Positions 1-10,516 of a DNA stretch of 64,000 nt are shown piece after piece. This DNA comes from Aptenodytes patagonicus (taxonomy: Eukaryota > Chordata > Aves > Sphenisciformes > Spheniscidae). The notes beneath the pieces were generated by a model. The model made no database searches. It was given only the letters and a program-made list of their open reading frames with translations, and was not told the DNA's origin. The position numbers and the translations under genes are program-made. The DNA is taken from positions 15,094,501 through 15,158,500 of the forward strand of contig NC_134963.1 in NCBI RefSeq assembly GCF_965638725.1. The letters are read 5' to 3'. Each line of letters starts with the position of its first letter. Position 1 is the stretch's first letter.

Positions 1-368
1 CCCAAGGAAGCGGAGTCGTGGCTTTGGTGCACAGTTGCCTGCACAGACGCCGGGGAGGGGGAAAAGGGGAACTTCAAACCCCACCGTAGCTCCCGTGTAG
101 GGACTTCTCACGTCCCTGATTTCCAAAACTGATTTTAAAGCTGGGGGAAAATGGGATGCGTGGCAGGAGCGACCCTGCTCTCAGGCCACTGCTTCACCGC
201 TCATTATTTGTAATGCCACACTGCAGAGAGCCAGCTCAGCACGGCCGTGGGATGACCGGGAAGGACACGCTCATCCTTGCAGCCCAGGGAGCCGGGCATC
301 TCGACTAGGCACCCTTCGCCAGCGCGGGGAAGGCAGGCGCCCCGGCAGTGGAAATGGAAGCGCTGTAC

Positions 369-438
369 CGGATTGTCAGCTGGTCCCGGCTCAGCTGCTT
401 GAATCGCCGGTGCAGGTGCTCGATCTGTTCAGAGGTGA
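369..438 (-). CDS. TESC: TESC coding exon 2
   Basis: The acceptor reads CCCCCGACAG just above 438 and the donor is GT at 368-367. The 70-bp exon starts by completing a Phe codon, encodes TSEQIEHLHRRFKQLSRDQL and ends inside an Arg codon after Thr-Ile. This is the first helix region before the EF-hand, close to the human sequence from memory. Confidence 0.92.
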
Positions 439-791
439 CTGTCGGGGGAAAAAGAGAGGGGTGACAGGGGGTGAGCTCCCCGGGCACAGGGTAGCCCCCG
501 GGGGACCCCCGGGGGACCCATCTGCAGAACTCATGTCCTGCCCAGGGACGCGAGGAAACTGGTGGGCACCAAAACCTGCTGCAAAGCTTGTTCCCTGGGG
601 ACACCACCAAAGCCCGTCCCGTGTGGCAACAGCCAAAAGGCTGCCTGCTCCCACCCCCACCCCCAGTGGCGGGGCAGGGCCTTGGGCACTTTTTGGCACA
701 GTCGTACCCCGTTCCCTTTGGTGGCTCTATGCAGCCCCGCAAGGTCCATCTCACTGCGTCGGTCCCTGTGTGCTCTGTCCCTTGCTTGCTG

Positions 792-827
<36 letters not shown>

Positions 828-3800
828 GACAGGGGCTGGTTTATCACCAGTCCTGGTCTGCAGAAACTCCCCTGGCCCAGACTGCACGGCACGGCATGGC
901 ACAGCATGGCATGGCACAGCAGGATGCCACCCCCCCCACCCAGTTTAGGATCCTCGATAGCAGTCCCTTCAAACAAGACCATTTAATTTGGGGGTTGTTG
1001 GCGCCGTGGGCAGGAGCCGTGCCCAGGGAGCACGTCTTGACCTGCCCTGGGACATCTCTACTTGCAGCTGGGAGGTTCATGTGCTCACGTCCACAGCCAT
1101 GCCGGGGGACAGAAAATAACACTAAATAAAAAAGAAAACCCCAAAGCTGACAGTAGCCACCTGTGTCTTGCCAGGGGCAAGGAAAGGCTGAACATGGAGG
1201 AGATGCATCGGCACCCAAAAAGCAAAGCCGGGCTTTGAAATAAGTGCTGCTGCTCGGGGGGGAGCCGGGACACCGGGAAGCCCCGAACCATCGAGGTGGG
1301 CACTGCCTCCCCCAGGGATGCACCAGCCCCCGGGCAGCGCGGCTGCACCCATCGGAGCATTAGCCTGGGGTAGGGGCTGGAAGCAGGGTGCCCATCAGCC
1401 TTGCTTTGAGACCCACGGAGCGCTGAGGTTACAGCGTGAGGCTCAGCAGCATCTTTTCACCTCCTTAATCCCATGACACAGGTTGGTTTGGTTTTTTTTT
1501 CCCCAGCTATTCTTTACAGGCTGTAACCAAGCTCTACAAACCCCCGAAGACATGCAGAGCCTCACTCTCTCGTGCAAATATTGACAGCAGCCGTTCCCAG
1601 GAGCCGGGGAAGCGGCTTTCAGCTCTGTTTGCAGGAGCTGGTGGCATCTGTCCAGGCGCCAGCTGGACCGGGTGCTCGCTGCAGCCCTGGCTGGAGCTGG
1701 GCACGGGGCAGGGCTGCGCCAGCGGCCGGTCGTCAGCCTTTCCCAGCGGCGCAGAGAAAGATAAAAGCATGTTAAAGTATAATTGAGAGGTTGCAAATGG
1801 TTAACTGCTGTGACTGAAAGACAACAGGTCAATGCTGAGCTCGCGTGCTCGCTGGCTGGCTCGCTCCCTCTCTCTTTTTATTATGTTTAAATAATGTTCT
1901 TTGCTCCCTTTCTGACTGTTGTTTTACAGCCTTGAAATAGAAACTGTATTGATCAGTAAGGCTGAGCATTTACAGACCTCTAGTAATGGACTGGAAAACC
2001 CATCTGTGCTTGTTGCTGAGGCTCTGTGCCTGCCCCAGATCTCTGCCTCTGCTGGCAGCTGCCAGACCTTTTGCAGGATGAGGCCATTAAGCCCCCTGGC
2101 CTGGCTTTGGGGGGTCCTCCCTCTGAACCTGCTGGCTCTCAGGCGGTGATGCCTGGCTGCACAGGTGCTCAGGCACCACCAATTCACCCATATGATGTTT
2201 TTCCCCCTAATCTCTCTTCCCCTCCCTCCCTCCCTCCCTCCCTCCCTCTCCCTCTCCCTCTCCCTTTCCCTCCCTCCCTCTCTCTCTCTCTCTCTCTCAC
2301 ACAGACACACGCTTTCTCTGGACTTTGCTTTCCAGTTTTGGCCACAGAGAAGTGACCTTTCGCTTTCTCCCTTGACAACATTGCCATCACCATGGGAGCA
2401 GCTGGGCCACCAAGACTTCAGCATCTGTGACTTGGTTGCACAACAAAATCTTTGATCTCTTAGAAAAAAGTCCCAGCACCGACATGAAAAAAACTGGGGT
2501 CACTGGCTGGATGCTCACGGTTGGTCCAGCCCCGCTGCCCATCCAGTCCACAGCTGCAAGGCAAAAAAGAGGGCTCTTCCTCCCTCTTTCCTCAAACTTA
2601 GGTCTTCCTCGCCCAGCTCCGAGGAAGGAGCGCAGGGCTGCGGTGCAGGCAGGTCTCCGAGGACCACACCGGTCCTGCGAAGGGTGGCAGCGCTCGGCTG
2701 CTTTCCAGAAAAAAAAAGCTGCACCTTGCACAAAGGGCAAAGGCTTTCCTGCGAGAAGGACTGGCTCAAGGGCAGCAGAGGCTGCCCGTATCGCCGAGAA
2801 ACATCCTCCGTGCTCTGATGCTGCAGGCCCGTGTCCAAGCACGGCAACCTACTCTACAGGGGAAAAAAAATGGTATTTAAACTGAAGGGCGCTGGGTTTG
2901 CCGTTTCCTAGCCTGCGGCAGTTTGTGCTGCTTGAGCAAAGGGCATCCCCCGGGGAAGAGGTGCATTGGAGGGCCTCAGCCCTGCGCTGCCCTCCCTGTG
3001 CTGTGTTTCACCTTGCGGGACCCGCCTGGGTGCAGGAAAAGATCGAGTCGTCCCAGGAAGAGCCACTTCAGCACCAGGCAGATGCTGCTGCTGCTGCAGC
3101 TTCGTGATCGGGCACGCAGCAGCAGGAATGGGGACCAGCCCCGACGGCCCCGAGCAGACAGCTGTGGGTGCCCCTGCGGCTTTCGGGGTTTAAAGCACTG
3201 GGGGAGAAGGCAAAGGACTGTGCCCCGGGCACGTCCTGGGGACCCGCAGGGAGTTCTGCCCTGTCCCCGCTTCTCCCAAGGGACCAAGGGTGACTGCGAT
3301 GCCCTCCACGAGGTTGTACAGCAGCAGGAAGCCTGTAAAAAACCCTTGCATTCCCCGGGTTTTTCTAGTAGCAGCTGCAGCATGGTGGGAGCCCTGTGAA
3401 TCCTGCCGGCAGCGTATTACATGCACCCCAGTTGTGGCATGGGGTCATCGCCCCACCCCGGACCTCCGGTTTCGATGAGACTTTTTGGGTGCTGCCTTCG
3501 TAAACCCTTCTCTGGGACTGATTCACCGGGGCACTCAGGCGTGAGGCAGGTGCCTCCACGGGCAGGTGCTAGAGAAAGGCCCCCGGGCAGCACTGCCAGC
3601 GCGGGAGGCGCCTGCTGCAGGCAGCCTGGCAGGATCCCCATGCCAAGGCGTTCCCAAAAACCTCCTCCCCCCCCGGGCTGCCACGGTCGTACCCCAGGAG
3701 CTCCCCAGGCTGCTGCCTGCAGGGAGGGCTGAGTTCACCCCGGGGTGCCCAGCGAGGTGCTGGGGTGCTCAGCCCTCACTGGGGGAGGAGGAGGAGTGAG

Positions 3801-4749
3801 AGGGGAGGAAGGGCGATGTGACCGTAGAGTCAGTGGCAGGGCTGGGGAGAGGTGCTGGAACCCCCCCAGTCCCGGCACATCCTTTGGCTGCTGGCAGAGC
3901 TGCCTCCCTCCACCCCTCCCTCCATCACAGCCCGCTCTTGGGACGGCGGGAGCTGGAGGAACCGGGCGGGAGCACCCCGATCTCCGTGCCCAGAGCTGGC
4001 CACGTCCTGGGACATCCTGGAGCAATGACATTTCCCCGGAGGGACACGACCACCCCGCCCTATGCACCGACCCCTGCTTGGAGCCTTAGGCCACATCCCT
4101 GCTGCCAAACCCCTGCCTGCTGGTCCCTTTCCCCCGCGCCGCCGGGCGTTACGCACCGTACCGGCCCCGAGAGCATCGCCGGACGGCAGCGGAGCCGGTG
4201 GCTCCTGGGCAAAACAGCGACGTGGGGACAATTTCTTGCACTAGCGGCGTGGGAGGGCAAAGCGCCGCCGGGGCTCACACGTGTGCGCGCTCGGTGCCCC
4301 GGCAGTGCGGCACCGGGGGTGCGCGGGTGCGTCCCTGTGGGTGACACGGCTGCACCCCCCCACCCCCCCCCCGCCTCCCCGCCCCCGGTGACATCCCGGC
4401 ACCCCCGGGTGACATGCCTACATCCCCCCCCCCCCCCCCCCCCCTTCACCCCTCCATCCCCCCGGGGTGACATGTCCTGCACACACCCCCTCACCTCCCC
4501 CCCCCCGGGTGACACGTCCCCTGCGGGGTCGGACGGCCCGTGTCCCCCTCCGGGGGGATGCGCGGTGCCCGGCGGCGGGGCAGGAGGGCTCCGGGGGTGG
4601 GGGTGGGGGTGGGGGGGAGGCAGCGGGCAGGGCCCGGCCAAGGTGCCCCCGGGCCGGGCTGCTCCAGGGACCCGCGGCGGGCGATACTCACAGCCGGTCC
4701 TGTCGGCCAGCTCCCGCATCTCGGCGGGCACGGAGTGCGCGGAGCCCAT
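369..4749 (-). CDS. TESC: Tescalcin (CHP3), coding exons 1-2, partial gene
   Basis: Two coding exons of an EF-hand protein of the calcineurin-B-homologous family. In known vertebrates tescalcin binds Ca2+ and the NHE1 Na+/H+ exchanger at the plasma membrane. The first exon encodes an N-terminal Met-Gly followed by SAHS, which fits an N-myristoylation signal. The second encodes the conserved helix containing EQIEHLHRRFKQLS. The phases join: exon 1 ends with one base of a Phe codon and exon 2 supplies the other two. The third and later exons lie beyond the left edge. The intron between (439-4691, about 4.25 kb) shows only simple repeats. TESC next to FBXO21 and NOS1 on one strand matches the mammalian gene order, which supports the call. 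Confidence 0.9.
793..826. repeat. Poly(G) run of 34
   Basis: An uninterrupted run of 34 G on the plus strand inside TESC intron 1. The TESC transcript would carry it as C34. Such runs can form quadruplexes and are prone to length error in sequencing, so the true length is uncertain. Confidence 0.9.
2217..2299. repeat. Pyrimidine microsatellite (CCCT)n/(CT)n
   Basis: About 80 bp of nearly pure pyrimidine on the plus strand, moving from CCCT units through CCCTCT to a pure CT run. It ends in CACACAGACACAC. It lies within TESC intron 1. No function can be read from the sequence. Confidence 0.9.
4338..4522. repeat. C-tract region with repeated GGTGACAYG motif
   Basis: GTGAC elements, mostly in the form GGGTGACAYG, occur at 4341, 4388, 4409, 4467 and 4509, separated by C runs. 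The longest is C21 at 4424-4444. On the TESC coding strand (minus) these are G-runs, starting about 170 nt after the exon 1 donor. The spacing is irregular, so this is a degenerate cluster rather than a clean tandem repeat. Confidence 0.7.
4592..4620. repeat. (GGGGGT)n G-rich tract
   Basis: Four G-runs of five or more separated by single T bases on the plus strand, a direct match to the quadruplex pattern. It lies in the first 100 bp of TESC intron 1, on the template strand of TESC. Confidence 0.8.
4692..4749 (-). CDS. TESC: TESC coding exon 1
   Basis: The ATG is at 4749-4747. It encodes MGSAHSVPAEMRELADRTG plus the first base of the next codon. The donor GT at 4691-4690 reads GTGAGT. The glycine at position 2 and serine at position 6 fit the myristoylation consensus known for this family. 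The short 58-bp length is what the family shows for the N-terminal exon. Confidence 0.9.
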
Positions 4750-4870
4750 GCCGGGCCGTGCCGGGCCGGGAGGCGGCGCGCTGCGGGCCGCTGCACCGGG
4801 CTCCGCCGCCGCTTTTAAGGGCGGGCGCGGCGGGGAAGGAGGCGGTGGAGGCGCGGCTCCCCCGGGTCCC
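4750..4870 (-). promoter_or_regulatory. TESC: TESC core promoter and 5' UTR, CpG island
   Basis: This is a CpG-dense stretch directly upstream of the TESC ATG. The minus strand carries a TATA-like CTTAAAAG (4812-4819), about 65 bp before the ATG, preceded by GC-box-like sequence GGGCGGGCGCGG on the plus strand (4819-4830). A start site roughly 30 bp downstream would leave a 5' UTR of about 35 nt. The island extends into exon 1 and intron 1. The start-site position is inference. Confidence 0.5.
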
Positions 4871-5658
4871 TGAGCTCCCCGCCGCCGCGCCGTCGTTAGG
4901 TTCCAGAGTTAACAGCCCCGCCAGCCGGCTGGCGTGGATGGGGCCCCCTCGGAGCGGGGGCAGCTCCTCCGTGCACTGGCAGCACTTGAAGCCACTCGTG
5001 GCTCTGGGCACCGCGTGGCCCTGCTGGGCCCAGTCCCCAGGAGAAGGGCAGGGAGAGGCCCCCACGCCCCCTGCTCCCTGCCCAGCCTGGCTGCAGGCAT
5101 TTGGGCCGGGGTTCCCCCCCTCGGGGATGCCCCGCAGTGGCAGGAACCCCAGCTCCTACATGAGCCCTTCACCTTCCCCCCTCCCTGGCCCTGCCCAGGG
5201 CCACACAGGGACCCAGGAGGCTGGGAAGAGAAAAAAGGGGGGATAGAGGAGGTAGGAGCAACACAGGATCCCCCCGAAAGGGCCAGAGGCACTGGCTGTG
5301 ACCCCAGGCGGTGCAGGGCCAGTGGGGAAGGAGAGGCAGCAGCAGGCAGGCAGGTTTGGCAGGACCCAGTGCAGAGGTGGATGTTTCTGTCACCATCTCT
5401 CTCACTGCCAGACCGGGCTCCGACACTGGCAGCGACGCGTCAGCCTCCCACGAGCGCAGGGGGAGAGCAAACCGCTTTCAAGAGACAAGGCAGCGGTTTT
5501 AAGAGAGAGGGGCAGCTCAGAAAGCACAGCATGCTAAGGCAGTAGGTACCAAATCAGTGTGGTTTATTTTTTTAAAGCCAAATATAAACAGGAATGGAAA
5601 GGAACCAAATCACTTCCAGCCTCCAGCTGTCCTAGATCCAATAAAATACCTGTTTTTT

Positions 5659-5689
5659 AAAAAAAAAAAAAAAAAGAAAAAAAAAAAGA

Positions 5690-5721
<32 letters not shown>

Positions 5722-5786
5722 AAAAAAAAGAAAAAAAAAAAGAAAAAAAAAAAGAAAAAAAAAAGAAAAAAAAAAAGAAAGAAAAG
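5659..5786. repeat. Phased (A9-11 G)n array
   Basis: About 128 bp of poly-A interrupted by single G bases near 5676, 5688, 5699, 5710, 5720, 5730, 5742, 5754, 5765 and 5777. The gaps are 10-12 bp, close to one helical turn. Phased A-tracts of this kind are known to curve DNA and resist nucleosomes. The array could have started as a retrotransposon poly-A tail, but no element body is visible next to it. Confidence 0.85.
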
Positions 5787-8700
5787 AGACAGACATCCCC
5801 ATCCTGCAACCTCAGCTGTCAGTGTCAGGGGGACCCTGGGGCTCAGGGATCCTCACCCTTCAGGCTTGGGGCAGCCAATTTTTCATCTAATGTGTCTTTT
5901 TGCCCAGCCCAAGCATCTCCAGCCGAAAGGAGGAGGGTAAGAGAGAGGGGTAACACATGCACCACTCTTTCATCCTTGCCTACGCAGGCAGTCCCTGCGT
6001 CCTCGTGTGGGGGAAGAGCCACCACCAGCCAGGCAGGTAGGGCCCACGGAGCTGTGACATCCCTTGGAGATGCTCAGAACTAGTCAGGACAATACCCTGA
6101 GCAACCTGGTGTGAATGTGGCCTGGAAGGGACCAGAAGAGCCCCAGGGGTCCTCCTCCAGCCCAGCCCCAAGGGGCCCTTCCTCCCCTCGCCCTCCTGCG
6201 CTCAGCAGCAGAGCCCCAGCGGATGCAGCTCTCCACCGGCCGGAGGCAGGGCTGGCTGGTGCGCAGGGTCTTGGGGCCTCTGTTTTTCCTGTAAAAGTTG
6301 GTGCCAAACTGCCACGGTTTGTCACAGAGGCCACGCTCCATGCCCCTGGCTCTGGGGGCTGTCAGGGCACTCTGTAGCGTGTCCCCGCCGGCCCTGTATG
6401 TCGGGATGAGTCCAGCGGGGTTGGAAGGGCTTCCCAAGAGGATGCTGCACCATCAGCTGTCCCTCCCCTGCCCCAGGGAACACACCTTGCCGGTGGAGGG
6501 CCATGAGCAGCTCTTTCTCACAAGCAGCAGCACATCAAGACACCGTCCTGTGGGGGAGGACAAACCTCCCCAAAGAGGCTGTTGCCCACAGCCCTCACTC
6601 CCTGCTAGGGGAAGTCTGGGAACGGCACTACCTTTATGACCTACCTGAGCCTCAAGACCCAGTGGCACCACTCAAAACCAGCCCACGACTGCTGCTCAGT
6701 TCTCTGTGCCGTTTTCCCAACGATCCAGACAGCGATTACTACTTGCTTCCTGCCCCCTCCCAGCCTTCTCTTTCCCCAACTCCGCAGTTTTTTCCTTCAC
6801 CCTCCAGAAAGCCATTTTAACACGATAGCACCCTGGCTGTTCTGTCCACAGGACAAATGGCTGGCGACACAGAAGGAAAAGGGAGAAGATGGTATTAGCT
6901 GCAGGAAATCCACCGCTCTGCCCCCAGGGGACTTGGGACCAGAGGACGTTGGTACTGCACCAGGCCACCCAGGACAGTCTTTCTGCTCGGTGGGATGGCA
7001 GGCGAGTGAAGTCAGATAAGAGAAGGACGGCAATTCCGCCTTCTCCAGAAAGCAAAAAATCCCTTTTCCCAAGTGAACTCTGCACAGACACGACAGGACA
7101 AATCACAATGTATATGCATACGTATCGTCTTTAACATACGTACATTCACACAGACCCAGACATCACTCACGGACACAAGGAACGTTTGGGATCCACCGCT
7201 GTCTTCTTGGGGAAATGGGGACTGCAAAGATGCCTGTGGCTGCCAGGAGGGGAGGGGGGGGACACAGCAGAGCCGCCTGATGCACAGGCAAACACCTAGT
7301 GTGACCTCCATCAACCCAAAGAGGTGTTTCCCGGCTGTGCTGGACCTCAGATGCTCAGCCTGTGGGAACTGATGTGCATTTCAAGAGGTTGCTCAAGCAG
7401 GGAGAGAGAGATATCCCTGTGGGTTTTTTTCAGTTTTCCCTGGCCACCCCGGATGCTTGGGCCGAGGTCTCCCACAGCTGCAAGTACTTACGTGGGAATT
7501 CCTCCTCGCCAAGACCAAAGACTCAACCCACAGCATGCAACGCAGCCTACCCCACAGGCAGCAGCAGAAGACAGAACGAGGCAACGGGCATGCCTAACCA
7601 AAGAGAATAAAAAGGGGGAGCCTTTACACACCGTTTCCTTTCGTTTTATCTGAAGTCCCCAAATCGGACTTGGACCCTGTGCTGATGTTGTGCGGTGCCT
7701 ATTGAAATGCCTCCAGCCCCTTCTGAATTTGGAACGTACGGGGCTGTGTCGGCGCTCCTGGACGACACAAACACCCGCATAACCATGCACAGACACGGTC
7801 TGCACAGCAAAGCAAACAGGCAGACCTGCCTGAGGACAGAGTTTCTCTACAAAATGTTTGCCGAAGGGAGGAGGGGTTTTAGTTACAGGGCTGGCTGGGC
7901 TGCCTTGTGTACGTAAGTCACTTGCAGTACGTCTCTCCCCTATTGCACAATAACACCCTCCTTTCGCACCCCATGCAAAAACGGAAACGGTTAAGAGTCT
8001 GTGGGTGGGGGAAGTGTGCGTGAACCGCGTGCAGAGCAGCTCCCACACTTCCTCCTTGTCCAGACTCTTTTCAGAGTATAAATACAGGGTGGCCCCAGAA
8101 AGATGGGTATAATGTGCTCTGCCAGCTACTCTGGGACCCCCGTCTTAAAGTACACAGCATGTTTTCAGGTGGGTTAGATATGCACCGCCCAGCACCAGTT
8201 TTCAGAGAAACTTTGGGCAGCTTTCTGTTGACTCCTGTGGCTTTTTTACGGCACGATTCTACCTGGCATTCAGGCAGCACCTCTTGCTGAGGACTCCTAC
8301 AAGCTCGGTACGTCGCAATTCTCTTGATGCGCTTGAGAGGGGCAAGGTGTCAACAGAGTGCCCGTTTGACAGAGGGGAGCATAAAGCCCCAGGAAACTCA
8401 CTGGTATCTATGCTGTCGCAGAGCTAGCCTCATCAAAGCTGAGGCTAGGAATGGGGAGCCCAAGCCCCGCTCCTGCATGCCCTCTTCTCAGCTACCAGCA
8501 TCAGCCTTGTGACTCAACAGTCCCATTCCCAACCTTGCAACCCTGCCAGGAATCTTTTGGGGTCTGCTCCAACCCTCAAAAACAAGAGATGGATTTTAAG
8601 ATTTTGCCTGATGATTCCCTACCCTACTTTCAGTTGGATCCATTCTGCTTCCATAAAAATTCTTCAGTCACTTCCTCCTTCCCTCCCTCCAAGTTCATTT

Positions 8701-8851
8701 CAGTACAGAATTCTTTAAAGACATAGTTCTACTTGAAGTACAGCACCTTCACCATTCCTCAGCGCTAACCACACAGGGCTCTTCCTCCTAAAGCACCAAG
8801 ATTCCTGCAGACCACCACCACTCCGCTGGCAAAAGTGCTGGGCTTTCAGTA

Positions 8852-8857
8852 TTTATT
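8852..8857 (-). terminator. FBXO21: Candidate FBXO21 polyadenylation signal
   Basis: AATAAA on the minus strand, with an ATTAAA a few bases before it (plus-strand TTTAAT at 8865-8870). It would give a 3' UTR of about 1.5 kb after the FBXO21 stop. The downstream G/T-rich element is weak, so other sites are possible. Confidence 0.25.
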
Positions 8858-10337
8858 TCTCATATTTAATCAGTGCTCAATATTTCAATAGGATGGCATG
8901 CAGTTCAAGCATTCTTTTAAGAGGAGGGCTGTGTGATTTCACATGGCGGTACCTGAAGTGCTATAATAGACTAAGAGCATCCATCTAACTCTACAGGGCA
9001 CAGTACCTAATTCTCATCTCTGACATAACTACTGTATTGCAACTAGAGAGTGACAGGAGACACTAGCTGCAGCTAGTCTATAGACGTTGCTTCAGAAACC
9101 ACAAAGATATGCAGGTTCTGTGTGTGCGCAAACACTGTGTCGCTGCACCCCATAATACCTGAACCCAGAGGAAAACCTTTTCTGCAGTGGTTCTGTCTGC
9201 GCCTTTAAGTCATGTTGAAATTCATGTGCCTTGAGCTGCTAAAGCTCTTCCCTTCTGGGCAGCAGAGTATGCGCTCCCTCAAAATCCATTCTCTTTTGGC
9301 AAAAAGGAAGAAGGCCTCAAGCTGCAGGAATTAACATCTCTCTTCCATACACGGTTTGGCTGACTCCAGGGTTGGCCAGTTTCCAGTCACGATCCCACTG
9401 CATTGCATAAATACCTATGGACTGGAGATGTCAGCGAGTGGAAGCTCCCCACACATCAAAGTCATTCTGGCACTGACCTCAAGGCTTCCATGAAACAGTG
9501 CCACGAGATTCAAAATCGTCCTGGGAGCGCTCACGGCTGTGCTGCAGATCCTGCCTTGGACATACACGATGAACAGACCAAAAAACAAGGTAAGAACATA
9601 GACTGGGTGTGTTTAGCAGGCATGAAAAAGGGTTAGAAGCTCATCTTCTGCATTAGGAGAGTTTGTATCATCAGCGGGGTGGCCAGCTGGACCTCAGTGT
9701 TACCACTGTGCTTGCCACCCCCGGAAGCCTAGCTGCTTCTGGTTTTGTTGCTGGGGCTCTTTCCTAAGCCCGTAAGGATATTCAGAATTGGAACGGTAGC
9801 TCGGTGAACAATCAGACTACAGAGGTGAAGCAAAATTTGACCAAAAATTCAGACCGGAGAAGACAACAGTGAAATGTAAGAGACTTTAAAAACTATCACC
9901 TGCATGAGATATACATTAAAAAAAACCCACAACCAAACAAAAAACCCACAACACTGCAAGGACAAGCAACTTCCTTCTCTGGAAGAGGGGCTTCTTCCAT
10001 ATTCCACACCAGGGATCTCACTGCGTCGACCTTCCAGGCAAGACAATCACAGAACGAGTAGTATGCGCAAATCCTTCCGAAGGACAACGCGCTTCCTAGC
10101 ACGACTGTCCCCGCAAGATCCTTACGCTTGGCCTCAACTACCAACGTGTCCCTGTGCCTTTGGGCCAGAATGGGCAGGCAGGCAACGGAAAGATGCTATA
10201 GCACCAGTTACAAAGTTCAATGCAGTTTTCAATGCATTAAGCCAAAGGATTGTCACCAAACTTGCCTTCCACGCAAGTTTTGCAAAGAGGGTAAAGCTAC
10301 ACTCCAGCTGCTTCTGTCCTCACGATGCCTTTTGCAC

Positions 10338-10516
10338 TCACTCCTTGCCTGAACTGTAGATCTTCTGAACTGTGGCACGTGTGAGCTCCAAATCCTCCGG
10401 GTACCGAATTTCTAGCTCGGTATTTGCTAGGTAGTGAATGCCAGTAAACTCTGAAAAATAGCGGCCAATGTCAGGGTGAGGGATCTCCCGAGGCTCAGAG
10501 TTATATTCCAGGTTCT
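10338..10516 (-). CDS. FBXO21: FBXO21 exon 12, terminal, with stop
   Basis: Encodes NLEYNSEPREIPHPDIGRYF through VQKIYSSGKE and stops at TGA (10340-10338). It closes the YccV-like domain (IPHPDIGRYFSEFTG). The acceptor is CCTAACAG. The stop is set in GAG-TGA-GTG, which also resembles a splice donor; the mammalian protein continues a few residues further. Confidence 0.93.

Larger units (their letters stand above)
439..4691 (-). other. TESC intron 1
   Basis: This stretch of about 4.25 kb holds no exon I can recognise. It contains a G34 run (793-826), a small GGCAC/GGCAT repeat around 889-921, a pyrimidine-rich CCCT/CT microsatellite (2217-2299), and C- and G-rich tracts close to exon 1. GC content rises steeply from about 3.6 kb towards exon 1. 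The many open frames here are low-complexity Pro/Gly/Arg reading of GC-rich DNA. Confidence 0.6.
4871..10337. other. Intergenic region between TESC and FBXO21, probably including the FBXO21 3' UTR
   Basis: About 5.5 kb with no exon I can support. The left part (4.9-7.6 kb) is GC-moderate with scattered short open frames lacking family features. The part next to FBXO21 (about 8.8-10.3 kb) is likely its 3' UTR on the minus strand. The phased A-tract array at 5659-5786 is the only strong structure. No CR1 or LTR fragment was recognised here. Confidence 0.5.

Noticed and set aside
2165..2455. Ser/Leu/Pro repeat open frame
   Set aside because: Produced by the CCCT/CT microsatellite.
3818..4873. 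Long plus-strand open frame of 351 codons
   Set aside because: Pro/Gly/Arg-rich reading of CpG-island DNA antisense to TESC exon 1, with poly-Pro from C-runs. No domain and no splice or promoter logic.
5557..5940. Open frame dominated by poly-Lys
   Set aside because: It is simply the A/G tract read in frame.
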